From assembly GCF_021347895.1 (NCBI RefSeq), contig NC_067119.1, forward strand, positions 9,560,534-9,624,533: a stretch of 64,000 nt of DNA. Direction: 5' to 3'. Position 1 is the first letter of the stretch. Every line of letters begins with the position of its first letter. The DNA is from Acanthochromis polyacanthus. Its lineage: Eukaryota; Chordata; Actinopteri; Pomacentridae. Below are positions 1 through 56,800 of this stretch, piece by piece. The notes under the pieces are model-generated. The model was not told where the DNA came from. It did not search any database and saw only the letters and a list, made by a program, of their open reading frames with translations. Both the position numbers and the translations under genes were made by a program.

Positions 1-3000
1 GACTACTGGGGCTGTGAATGTACAATTGCAGATGTTTGGAGAGAAGATTTCAAAAGCGCTCTGCAGCATTTTTAAAAACTTAAGTAAGGCGATAATTACT
101 TTTTATGCCAGCTATTACTACTTTCTATCATGTTGGAGCATGTAAACACAGCAGGAAAAAAAGGAAAACCTCCAGCTCTTTCATGGAAGGGCAGTATAGC
201 ATGGTGAGGGCTGAGTAGGGCGACTGTTTTGGACGTGTAGGAGGGATGAAGGGATAACGGGGGCTGTAACCGGGGCCGCCAATAATTTAGAGGGAGAGGG
301 GAAAAGGGGGTGTGGCAAGGAGAAGGGGAGGGAAATGGGGGGAGGAGAGGCAGCAGAAGTGGTTGTTGTATGATCAAAGGCTTAGCGAATTGTGTCACAG
401 ACAGACGGAGAAGAATAGCATTGGATGGTGTGACTTGCATTTTGATTTCCTTTGAGAGTCGGTGGTGGTGGGGGAGAGAGGGAGAGAGGGAGAGAGCGGG
501 GGGTGGTGATGATGGGGGGTTTTTAGAAGTAAGGCCTTGTTTTGATCCCATTATGAAGAGTTATCAGGTCATGTGTTGGACCAGAGAGAAAGAAAGTTTT
601 TGCTAAACCCAAGAGTTTTTATGTCAGATCACATTTTTACAAAGTTAGAATGTGCTTTATAGTCGCACTTTGTACTTACATGAAAGCAAATCAATGAAAA
701 TGTGACATTAATTGGAGTGTGCACGCTCTTAGCTTCAATAATAAGAGATAAACTCAACTTGTTTCAACAGGGGAAATCCCTACTACTGTATAGCAGGATC
801 CACTGTTCATTGTGTAATGAATAATATACCACTAACAAGATAGTATCACACATGAGCAAGAACTTTGTCTACAGGTGGTTTTTCAGAAAGGGACGGTAGG
901 TTTGTTGGAGGTGTGGCCGTCTTGAGTGACAGGTGGAGTTCAAATCCCTGCCAAGATTTCATTGAGAGTGTGGCCCGTGTAACAAGATATTCATGTGAAA
1001 GACTGCCTCCCCCAGGGGCAGCACAGACGGGGCAGAACCAGAGCCGCCCCCTTGTGGCACTTTGAGGGCGCCAAATGCCCTACACCCAAACCCCGGGTGC
1101 GGAGCTAAGTGGAGCAACCGGGTGTTTCCAGTGGGCTGAGCTTGTGCGATTTGGGGCCTAGTGGGGAAAGCTAGAAGTTTGGAACACAAGAGCAAACACA
1201 AGAGCGCGAACAGTCTCTGTCATCTTGTGTGTTTGTGTGTGTGCGATGGCACGTTTGCATATGTGCTCGTTAGTCTTTTGTGTGCGCAGCCAGTAGCTGT
1301 GACCCACTTCACCAGATCGCCATCCAAACCGAACTCCTTTTCCTCTCGCTCCCCCGTCCCCACATCCATCAACGCCTACGTCAACATCTGACAAAAAAGA
1401 AAAATCCCTGCGGTGGAGATAATGGTGCAATGGCCAGCCTCTAAAATAACAACATGGTCCACAACAACAACACTGTCCCATTTGGAGTGCAAGAGCCCCC
1501 GCACAATGGCCTAGTGTTCAGGGCCCAGGGGCGCAGGCGGGGCTCCCCACTGCCATCCAAGCTGTTAGACAAGCAGGAGAGAGAGGTCATAATCACACAG
1601 CAAACAGCGCTCTACTTCCTGGTCCTCGGTTAGATTGACTAAGACTCTCTTTAGATCCCCTCCTACACCGACTCTCTGCTTCTTCCCTTGCAGCACGCTC
1701 ACGGCGTAACTCACATGAGATACAAAATGTTACCTTAGTTGACTGGGATGCATGCACCGGAGGATTGTTACGGTTTGCAGAGCAATGATATGTGGGAGGG
1801 GCAGGTCGGGATATGCAGGTTGAATGGAAACCTGACTAGGTTACGGTCTTTTATCTTTGTCTTTCCCTTCAATTTTGGTGTCCTCCAAAAAACGGAGAGG
1901 GAGAGCGTGCTCTGAAATTATCATACCAAATGTGTATGTAATGTATACCTGTGCTGCCTGCCTGCTCCTGCCAGCCCTAGGCTAATATCTATCTTCCAAG
2001 CAGTCAGCCAGAGCACTGCAGCTCCCTGCTCACCTATGTTTACAAGGGAAAAGCAGCTTTGAGAAAATGCGCAGTGAATCTGTGAAATGCAGAAAGATGA
2101 GGTGACTGCATCCTCTGAATATGTGAAAAGGTGTTTTGAGTCGGAGGAAGCTTTTTCATGATGGCCTCCTCTTTGGCTTAACTTATTCCGTTGGTAAAAT
2201 GATAGATTTGCTTCAAACAGTTGCGATAGAACATTGGAGCTTAATCTTTCATGTTTCATCATACGCGCATTTGCCAGTGCGTGGGAGGTCTGTGGAGGAG
2301 GATTCAAGGATGACTGTTTTTATCTGTAAAGGTGCAATTCACAATCCAAGAGTGAATGCATGTGGAACATGCAAGTGCATACGTCTTCAGTCGTAAATGT
2401 CATTCCAACTTTGATACCCTAAAGGTAAATGATTTTCTTTAAAACTGATGCCTTATTTATCAGATTTCATCCTCAAAGCAGGAAGAAAAGATGTTACCTC
2501 GTGAAGCTCCAGAATGGCACACGTTGTCCACATTCCTTCCCTAGGACTCTTCCATAGTCCACCTGATTTGCATCTGACCTCTTTACTATGACCTAAGTCC
2601 TCCTTAAAACCCCTCCAGGTCAGGGGCTTGACCCCCTCAGCCTCATGTCACTGACGTGACCAGGCGCTTTTTTGAATATCGCCTCAATTGGCCTACTGCA
2701 CAACTAACCTGCTCCCAACGTGATGAAGTGGGGTTCAGAGGTCAGGGGTCAGCGGTGGGAGAAGGGTATCTTGGGTCATCAGCAGTGGCCCAGTGGCCAG
2801 CGTAGCCTTGGGCTTGGCGCCACAGTGCTCGCTGATTGGGGTGGTGTGGTCATTGGGTTAATAGGATAAGTGGCCTGCAGGTCAATTTGGCCCAGTTTAA
2901 TGCTAATACAGGAGCTTGTCTTTGCTCCGTTGCCAGGGTGGGGAATGGATCCAGGATCTGCAGACTGGTTACAGTTTTAATCCATCCTTGCTTCAACATG

Positions 3001-4654
3001 TCATTATTTCATCCCAGTGAAGTGCTGACGGCTGCAGTTGTCCTCTACTTTTACCTTTAATTTTCTTCTTTGTATGTGTTTTTGCATCAGTTATTTCACG
3101 GTTCAAGTGATGGTCCACTGTTCTTCCCCATATTGTCTTTTACCTTCACTCATGATACAGATTAAAGCCTGAACGATGCAGGCTAATGACGGATATCTGT
3201 ATAAGCATATACGAAAACTTACTTTAATAGTACATAAAAAGACGCTTGGGATGTTGTAGAAATTGTGTCATTACATCTAGCAGAGCAACTTCATTTTTTA
3301 CAATAATCAGAGTACTATCCGCAGCACATGCAGCAGAGTATGTGATTGGTGCAGAGTCGAGCTTTATCTTCTTGCAAATTGCTATCAAGTTTGTAAAATA
3401 CATTGCTTTAGATAAATTTTACCTCTTCAATCTAAGTCTAATATACTATATAAATAATACATGTCAAAATATCAGTTTCTTACTCCTTAAAGTCCAGTAT
3501 TGGACGGGTTCTAATACCGATGCGTCAAACACATCCACCAGATTGGTAGCGAGATAAATCCTTAGCAGTCTGTTGATGTCAAACTGTGGAATTGCGATTG
3601 TGTTGTTTGTTTTTTTTTTTTTTTTTGAAGATTTCTCATTATGTGGTAACTTGTCTTATTGTTCACTACTCTCAAGAGTCTTCACACTCTTCCCACAGCC
3701 CAGACAACTCAAGCAAAGTAGGCAAGTGCTTTGAGATAAATGCCTTTGTTATTTTGAAATTAAGCAGCCTGCCACCTCTTTGGTGTTTTGGTCTCAGGGA
3801 GTGAGTCATTGTTTGTGATGTCTGCTGTCCCGTTACCTTTAATCTTCTTAAAGACATTGTCTAGCTGCTGGCTCTACAGAGCATTTTGGCAGAGAGCTGG
3901 GCCAATTTAGTGGCCTTCAGCGTAAAGTGAGGACATGTGAAGGTAGTCTGATAGACTGCTTTTGGTGTGCTTTGGTCTGAAACATCAGCATGAGCTTTCT
4001 AATTTAAGGGGCGATAAAATGTACACAGTCATTGTGCGTGCATACACAAGCACAATAGAAATGGCAGCAACATTCATCATTTTGCAGCAGTAGGACTGGA
4101 AGTAGACTTTACACACTTTTCCCTAAGTAGAAATTCAGCAAAATCCGCCGCATCAGCAGATCCACGAAAGCACATAAATCCCAGTTTTGCTTATCTGCTG
4201 CTATTTCTTGAGAGGTCAGATAGAATGCTATAGTGTATGTTTAGTTCCTGCACAACTTTGCAGCTCACAGTTCAGATATCTAATGCTCTTAAGCTCTTAT
4301 AATTCTTTATGGAAAACAGGTGAGAAGTGGATTATAAATTGGCATATTCCCTAGAAACGGGTCGCGGGGTATCCAAGAGAGATGGGTGCAGTTCTGAGTA
4401 AGAAGTTCACCGCATGCCTACAGCAAATCCATAAAGCAGGGATGCCAAGACCTTCAAACTTGATGAGAAAGCGTGAAGCAAAGAGCTTGAGACATCTGAG
4501 ACTTGCTTGATATACCTTTTTAGACAACTTTTATCCAGTTTTTGATGCATTGTTGGTGGTAGTTGATTGCAGAGGCTGCTCATGGTCACCATATGAGTTT
4601 TACCTCTTTACCTTTGACTTAAACACTAATCTGTTATTTGTCTACTATTTCCAG
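1..4654 (+). other. Probable end of znrf3 intron 1, non-coding
   Basis: No exon with clear splice sites and homology was found. Contents are a GA-rich tract at about 300-520, a perfect TCF/LEF-type site GATCAAAGG near 372-380, a poly-T run near 3610-3626, and a GC-richer island around 2500-2900. Intron identity is inferred from znrf3 starting mid-protein at 4655. Confidence 0.6.
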
Positions 4655-48458
<43,804 letters not shown>

Positions 48459-50240
48459 ACTTGAGTCGAGAAAGAACAGGACTCAGTCAAAACATGTGGT
48501 ACCATGTCAGTCAGTCAATCGTTGAAACCCTCAGTTGCCTTGTTCTAACCTTGCTCTCTGAGCACTGAATGTTATCATCTTAGATTGTGTGGATGTCTAC
48601 TGAAATGGCCAGTCATTTCTAGATGTAAAATGTATCAAGTTCATTCCTGTGGCCACAGACGTCTCAAGACTCAGAGACAGAGTGATACTACAAATACAAC
48701 TGAAACTAGAATTAGGTTGAATTTGGCATCTATTTGAAGACTGTCTGCAGCCATCAAGGGTTAGTAATCTGGGCCCATTTCTTGTGAGATGTTTTTGAGA
48801 CTCCATCTTTGGTGCAAGCTCGAGGAATCTGAGATTTTTCTCTACAAACATACACTCTTAATTCACAAACATCTGCATCTTCATGTATACATTTTGTATA
48901 TGTGCGCACATGAACACTGACTGCCTATAAAGCTTCAACCACCAATTGAAATAGGTTCTATGGACATAGCTATACCAAAACAGAAAGACATGATTGTTTG
49001 TTTGTTTTTTTACTTTTTTGAAGAGCAGGGAAAAGGGTCTTTCTAGGTGTGTGTGACCCACACATTTCTCTGAGGAGAAAAAGCTATATATTACAGAAAA
49101 TAATGCATAGAAATGTGAATGCAAGGCGGACACTGGTCTCTACTCAATATACAGAATTTGTTTTATGCATTGCATTTCTGTCCAGTAGTGGCCTACCTGT
49201 ATGAGATGTGCCAGAGCGACATGAGAGCCTTACGCTGGTAAACTAATTGTAGCAATATGAAAAGACACTGCACAGCTTTAGGGTCTAACTACGGACCAAA
49301 GCGAGTGTCTCGGGGTCAGTAGATTTCTTCAGAAGTAGAGTATATCACTCTACGTCTTGTTTGGAACCCCTTAAAAGTGTATTTTTGCTATCACTTGCCC
49401 AATTTCCTAAATGACACATGCTCTAATTAATATCTATAAAGGTTCTAGCATGTATCAAAAGGCCAAAGGAAAGTAGCTGGAAACGACTCATATTTCATAA
49501 GGGTTCCTTATTGTACTGTGACTTTTTTTTAATTAAATGATGCAGTTATACATACCACAGTTTATCCGTTTGAATCATATCATGCTGTGCATAATACATA
49601 CTTTACAATATCAATGCTTGTCATTTATGCCTTTCTGTTTGTCCTGCAGACTGTTTTTTATACTGTTTCTATGAAATATACACATTCTCTAAACAGAGGA
49701 AAACCTGAAATAACCCTATTTATAAGTTAACCCAGTGCTGTAATCAAGTGAGAATCTAATCTTGCCTTTTGCATAGAGATATGTACCTACTGCAAATATA
49801 ACATTTTGGGGTACTTGAGTCACTATTTAATTTTTTTGTTATTGTTTCTAGCACTTAAGATAAAAAATGTGTACAAAAATTAATATTTTTTAAGAATATA
49901 ATTATTTTCTGTCATTACCATTACAAATGTTTAAAAAAGGCTAGAAATCAATCTGTGTATATTTCTGTACCTGTATAGCAAACACATTTCATAAATGGAA
50001 ATATGTTCTCTGAATATTTATTTACTAATATATTTATCTTTAAGCCATGTCTTATGTTCAGAGTGTATGAACGTTTGAGTTATTTGGTTGCTTTTTATTT
50101 TGAGAAAAATCACTAACATGAGACTTTGTATATACATGGTAATTGCACACAAGACGATTAAATCTTCTCTGACCAAAAAACTGATTTTAAAACTTTAGTA
50201 CTATACAGTTTTGTAATTAAAGTGTACAAAGATCTGTAAA
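48459..50240 (+). other. znrf3: znrf3 3' UTR
   Basis: AT-rich non-coding sequence follows the stop. A cluster of AU-rich elements (overlapping TATTTA/ATTTA motifs) lies at about 50011-50041, as expected for a short-lived, Wnt-induced mRNA. Candidate poly(A) signals are ATTAAA at 50157-50162 and at 50216-50221, followed by a GT-rich stretch near 50265-50280. The right boundary is inferred from these signals. Confidence 0.6.
50216..50221 (+). terminator. Candidate znrf3 poly(A) signal ATTAAA
   Basis: ATTAAA variant hexamer, about 1.76 kb after the stop codon. A GT-rich element (TGTTGTGGTGT) follows roughly 45-60 bases later, the usual layout around a cleavage site. A second ATTAAA lies at 50157-50162. 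Confidence 0.45.
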
Positions 50241-50342
50241 ATATACAGTTTTATTCAAGTAACTCATGTTGTGGTGTCCTGCTTTTCATTACACTGAGGT
50301 GTTCACTTATTTCATTCTAAAGGTGATGCATTTAAATACATG

Positions 50343-50349
50343 ATTTATT
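50343..50349 (-). terminator. Candidate coq5 poly(A) signal AATAAA (- strand)
   Basis: TTTATT on the + strand at 50344-50349 reads AATAAA on the - strand, about 390 bp beyond the coq5 stop. A further - strand AATAAA lies at 50250-50255; its use would make the coq5 3' end overlap that of znrf3. Confidence 0.4.
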
Positions 50350-50734
50350 GTAAATAATTAGCACTCTTTGGGAATAAGCCATTCAGATACAGATATTAGC
50401 ATTTGCACATTTAATTATCTCAATGTCAAAACACTGGTGTTACAAAAAATATTCAAACTGTTCATGTTTTAACATTAATACAGCAGATAGTGAAAACTCT
50501 TTTTACTTTGCTGTTTTTTCTACTCATGTCAAAACCAAGTGCATTTTCCATGATGATCGCTGAGCAGATATCAGAATAAATAATGCTCACTGACCTGATT
50601 TTCTGTCATTGTGCAGTGGCATCTGCAGAGAGCAGCTTCATGTCTGCAAACAGTCTCTCATACAGGCAGAAAAGCCTGAAACACAGCCAGTCTTTTTACT
50701 CGCTGATTTTTGCAGGAGGCATTCTGAGTGCATC

Positions 50735-50836
50735 TCACAGCTTGAAACCAGAGTGAAGAGCCACGACTCCACCAGTGAGGTTGTAGTACTTCACACAGTA
50801 GAAACCTGCGTCCTCGATCATGCCTTTGAACTCCTC
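50735..50836 (-). CDS. coq5: coq5 exon 7 (C-terminus)
   Basis: The acceptor is CTTCTTCTGCAG; the exon holds 33 codons plus TGA. It encodes [20 protein letters not shown] and ends [12 protein letters not shown], a typical COQ5 carboxyl end. Confidence 0.95.
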   Translation of the reverse strand, partial: EEFKGMIEDAGFYCVKYYNLTGGVVALHSGFKL

Positions 50837-53800
50837 CTGCAGAAGAAGAGCAAAGGAAATGATTAACACTGAATCTACACAGTAACACAACTGCACACAG
50901 ACGGACCAGTAAATATCAGATAACGTGAAAGTGGATTGTTACATTAATGACTAGCATCACAGACAGAAAGAAACAAGACACATATAGAACTAATATTTGA
51001 CAGAAATGGTTTTTTTGAAGCGCCCACGTTGCTTCGTTTTCTAAAGTTTAATGAAATATTTCACCAGAGAAGTGTAACTCAAAGCAGGAATAGCGAGTTT
51101 TCAGTATCAAAGATGGCTCTCTTTTAAGCGGACAGATCGCCATGGTAACCGATGCTGAACAGCTAACCTGCTCAGGAGGAGGTTTTGTTCGGACCTAACT
51201 AGGCTGTCATAGATATCTATAGAAGACATTATTCATATCTCTGGTTGGCATCGTAGTTCGGACTTGAACATACGCATCGTTAATGTTCAGTTGGACCACC
51301 GGCGTACTTGATCAGGTCACCACCTGGACCTGGATCTACTCCGGGTGTCAAACCTGCGGCCCGCGGCTCAAAACCGCTGCTGTTGCCTAACCCTACTTAA
51401 CCACATTTAACCCGAAAACAACAACAAAAAACAGTAAACGTACAACAGAAAAGCCGCTAGGTGGCCACAGAGTGAAACGTAACTCGCGTGTGTTCACTCA
51501 GAGAGGGGGGAATCAGATTTTTTTTGAGTCAGCTAAGATCTTTCTTGGTTCACTGCAGCCCTTATACATCATTCATGTCATTTATTACACTTAAAAAAAC
51601 ATGACCAAGTCCCCAAAACAAAATCACAAATGTAACATCTTTGAAAGGAAACTCTACAGTAAAGATGTCAAAACTGGAAAAACAGGATGAGAAACAGCAT
51701 CAAATGACAGAAGTAGATATCTCAAATATGAAGTGAATCAGAAAAATTAAACTTCTTACTTGGTTGGGAAACTTGCGGATGCTCTCTACCAAATACTGAT
51801 AGGACTTCCAGTCTCCTGCAATCACCTCTCCTATAACTGGGATCATCTGGAAACTGTATGCGTCATAAATACTGAAAAGAGAGCAGGATACAATTTAAAA
51901 GAAGAGCTAAAAGATGTTTTATACATTTGAGAGTAATACAAAATGCCTGAGAGTCTGACTGCAGTATATTACAAGAAATTCAAATTGTCCCCCGATTCCT
52001 GAATTTGTGTTTTCTTTTACACAAATAATCAAATTTCCCAGGAGAGGATGGACAAGTAACTTGCTTAACTAGGAGGAAGTCACATTTAAAAGAGAGAATT
52101 TGAATATTAGTGAAGCAAAATATTAAAAAAAAAAAAAAAGCATATTTAAATAAATGTAAAATTTTGATTAAAAAAGTATATATTTACAAAGCACACAAAC
52201 ACAAATCCTCCTTTGTCACAACGATGTAATTAATTCCTACTGGGTGCAGAACCACAAGAGGGCAGTGTTGTTCCAAAACAGAAAAAGCGAAAGCTTGTTG
52301 AATCTAACAGGCTTATGGAAAACATATCGGCTTTGCTAGACTTTATAACACTAAATAATACTGTGTTACATATTGATTTGATTACAGACTTCACAGGTTT
52401 CTACAACTGCTTGCATGTCAGGATTCATCCATCCTGATCAAACACTGTTCCTCACCGTGACAGAATAGGATTATTCACTTTGCTGAACTCTAAGCACATG
52501 AACCTGCCGCCGGGCTTCAGGACCCGCAGAGCCTCCTGAAGAGCCTGAAAAATGAATAAAATGTTGGTTACAGCTCGTCATGTGTTGGATGTCATCGTAA
52601 ACTCTGTGTCACTGGATTTTCTACAATATGGAGGTCGGAGTTTTGGGGAAGTCAGATTTTAAAACAGCAGAATTTAATCATTTACATGAAAAAAAACTGT
52701 TTCAGAAGTTGTAGTGTGTCTGTACTGAAAAAGGAAAACAATGGGGTTTAGCTTACTAGTTTTTACGTTCACAAACGTACGCCGATCGACATACGTTTGT
52801 CTGTGAATCTGTCTGTTACTGAAAAACGGACAAAAAGATTTGGATGAACTTTTCAGGGGAAGGTCAGAAATGGCACAAGGACCACCTGATTAGATTTTGG
52901 GAGTGATGCATCTTACAGTCTGAATCCATGGATTTGTTAAGGAATTCCAATCGAGACATACAGCGGCCGGCACGACGTCACCGTAACCATGACAACAGCT
53001 GAACACCATGTCAGTTGCCTGCATCAATTCACTCGACCCCCTACATATTTCGGCCACACAATTCGGTATCTGTACATAATGTACGCATGCACAACACACA
53101 TCTGTGCTCAGGCGAGGCAATTTTGTAAAATGCTTTAATTTGTGGGTCGATCTATTTTAAATGGCCAGATTCTATGTTGCTGTGATTTCTGAATACACAA
53201 CTGAGGAATGAACAGTCTTGGTGAAGTACTGCGCCCTCTGAGTGCTTTTCTTGTTATATCCGTGATCATGTTTGGAGAGAAGCCGCAGTCATGACTCGGT
53301 CCGTTACCTGATCTATATGAGTGACGTTTCGAATGCCGAATGCGATGGTGTAAATATCAAACTGGTCATCATCGAAGGGCAGCTCCTCTGCATCTCCCAC
53401 CACCCATGACAGCCCTGACAAGAAACACACACACGTTAGAAACAACATCGCCGAGACGTTTGCAACTTCAGATCTCAGGTGCGGTGGGTTGAAGGTCGTT
53501 TTCATGTGCTTGTAGCAGGAATGTCAGTTTGAAAACATGCCACATTCCTGTAGTAGTTACAGTGTTTCTGCATCGCTGCACTAAAACCTCCCACATTTAT
53601 CGCTACGTTGTCGACGTGTCCTTCCAGCATGTGCTCCGTCCTCTCCAAGTGTTTCCTGAGTGTTTGTTCGCTGAATGTTGCCACAAAAATGCACAAAATT
53701 ATTCATGAATGTTGACACCACGTCAAATCAGAGTTTTTCCGCAGTGACAGCTGCACGGCTCCATCAGAGCTCAGCAAACACACATTATTCCTCTGAATAC

Positions 53801-56800
53801 ATTTACATGCACATTAGTCTCCCGGTTATGAGACGCCTCCTCATTTCTGACTCGTGTTAGATTATTAATCTTTACAATCAAAGAGCTCGTTTTGCTACAT
53901 AAGTGGCCACTTGAGTCAAATGCTTCTCTTCAGATTGACGGCAAGCATTTTTTTACAGAAAGTTTTTTTTTTTTTTTATAAAATGAGCCAACCTTCTGGA
54001 ATCAGTGTAACTCTCATTTTATGTTCACGTAAGACAGAAGTACACAGAACCTACTCTAATTTAGACAGAACGTATTCTGAATGTATCCGATTGAGGAAAA
54101 ACAAAACAAGACCAACATAAGTTTATTTTAAAAAAAGGAACAGTTTTGGATACTTCTGGACATGTTGGCTGCTTCAGTGGTTTAAAAAAAAAAACCCTGG
54201 ATGATGTGTTTATGATACATGTGACAGTTTGAGGTTCCTTCAGAGCAGCACAGTGAGAACAATGATGGAAGGGAAATGACAAAAAGGCTTCCTAAACATT
54301 TTCTACATTTACATATGCAAATTTACAGATTTCTCGGAGGGTTTTAGGAACATTTTTGACATCCGAGTAGAAATAGCTGAATGTCTATCACGTGACTAAG
54401 TGGTTTTAGAGCCGACTCATGTTTCTAAATGACTGTAGTTGTCATTAGACATTTCACTCAACCCGTGACAATAAAGCCTCCATCTCTATCCACAAGGAGA
54501 AGCAGCAAAGTAGTGTTATCTTCCAGTAACATATTGTATAAATAACACTGTATTATTGTTCCCTACATATTTTTAATCTCTTTCCAAATGTTTCAGACTC
54601 TCACACTGTCTAACCTGCAAAAGCATATTTCATCCAGCACACGAACCTGCATTCCACTGAATGACAATTTTCAGTAACATTATAGGAAGTTGGGGAACAT
54701 TCTGTATATATCAACAATCATAAATGCGTTTCAAAAATGATAATTAAATTGGTAAAATACGAAGATTTGAATATATGCAGCCCTTTGTAAAAAAAGGAGG
54801 AAAAACAAAATAAAATTTCTGTTGAGCTGAATCTCAGGACATGGGACTAAATACTACACTTCCCAGAATGCACCGGTAGCAGCAAACAGGTGCTTGATAC
54901 CTGATCAGTCATCACTGATTGAGAGCACCTGGGAAGGACTGGGGGAAGCTCAGTCATTCAGACAAACCGTCTTCAGAGGAGAAAGAAACAAGGAAAGAAC
55001 AAAGGAGATCCAAATCCACTCATGGATTCAGTCCAAAGACGCCAGTGGTTGGTGAAATGTTTATTTGCTTTCTTGGTGTTCTGGAATGTTTCTTCTTATG
55101 GTCGAGTTTATGTTAACTGCTGTGTGATTGGCTAATGAAAGCACTGCAGCATTTACTTCATTGATTTTATGTCAAATGAGTTTGAATTAAGATATTTCAT
55201 TTTGAGTTTAAGTAAAAATATAGAATATATAAGTGTTCTGTTAAATGTTAAAACTTTACTGAACTTTCCCAAAATGCTGATTATTCCTTTACTCAATTTA
55301 AAAGGCTTTAACATGTGGAAACGTAATCAAAATTAGATTAGTCTTTATTTGCTTTAAAATTGATTCATTTAAATGGTTAATATGTCAAGTTTTCTGGTTC
55401 TGTGTTTGATGGTGTTAACTTTGTTTCTCTGTCTTTAAAGGTTTACAAACTACTGCAATAACACGACCAACTAACTAAAAAGGAAAATAAAAGTTTGAGT
55501 TGGAAACTTGAATTGAGCCGTCCTCGAGTGCTTTGAACAGAAAGAAGTGGACTGATTTCAATCTTCTCAGTATTTATATTAAAAATAATAACCAATATTA
55601 ACCTCTACCCTGCCAGGACTGTATACATTAAATTAAATAAGACTTATAGATAATAGGGCTCCAGAGGAAACAGCAATGAAGAAAAATATGATCTTCCACA
55701 TATGAAGTAGGTAATGTTTCAAATGGCATGTAGGAAAAGTTAACATCAATAATGGATTTACGTAGGACTCTCTCAGTACAATATCTAAACAATCAGCATC
55801 TAAGCCTCCAGAAGTCCATGCAGTATTCATTTATACATGCATAAAGAATGTATGATAGCAAATTAAACGTGTTTCCTCTTAAAATAAATGTGCGAAAAAT
55901 TCCTCTTAATTATAGGAAGAGTCAAATAATTTAAAAAGTGCAGTCTGGAGAGAGTCTGTTTATATTTCTTAAAGTTACATCAGTGCAGAACTCAGAAATG
56001 TTCAGTGAAGTTTCAGATTAGGTTACTGGTAATGCTATTAATCTGTAATTTAAACATATTGCTGCATGTTCTCTAAACTCATTTGAATAGAGGTGAAGGC
56101 AGATCTACAGAGGAGGTGCAACCGATCACACTTCTTACTATGTTTATCCCCTGCTTGTTTGATCTATATATTTTTAAAAATTCTGAATTTTACGTTTCAG
56201 AAAACAGAGTATTATATTTTTCTATATCTTCTTTCCTTCGCTGCACTCGTACAAATCTGGAAATTACTAAAATCTAATGCTTTGTTTTTCCACACTGTAA
56301 AGAAACTCCACTAAAATCTAACGTTTCAGTGGAAAACCCAGAGATCAAGTTTGCAGCCTGATGACCCTAGAAGTGGTTTGAAGGTTAGCAGCTCACCAGC
56401 GCTGACGCCCAGACTGTCGGCTTTCTGCTTGCCCACTTTCAGCATCTCCTTGTTGATGTCGCACACCACGGCCCGCGACTCTCGGGGCTCGTCCTGGGTG
56501 GAATAGTTGTTGGAGATGTCCCGCCACGACGGCGTCTGGCTGGACCGAGCCACCCGCCTCTTCTGACGCTCTTCTTGTGAACGAATGTAGTCCAGGAAAC
56601 GGAAAGAAATGTCGCCTAAAGAGGGAAGAAAATCAGATCAGAAATGAAGAAAAATGTCAATCATTCCAAATCCCCACGATAGAATCCTCAAATGTCTTGT
56701 TTTTAATCACAACCCAAAAGATGTTCACTTAACTGTCATAGAGAAGCAAAGAAATCAGAAATTTTGGACCCTGTAATAAGAGAATTTTGACTTTTCTTCA

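Larger units (their letters stand above)
53415..56396 (-). other. coq5 intron 3
   Basis: A 3 kb AT-rich intron. The notable part is a transcription-unit-like repeat at 54840-55560 (listed separately); the rest contains nothing recognisable. Confidence 0.8.

Noticed and set aside
96..606. Open frames of 98 and 151 codons on opposite strands
   Set aside because: Low-complexity GA/CT-rich sequence, no homology recognised, no splice context.
52780..52990. Possible exon in coq5 intron 4
   Set aside because: It matches a widespread fish repeat phrase and the coq5 frame is complete without it.
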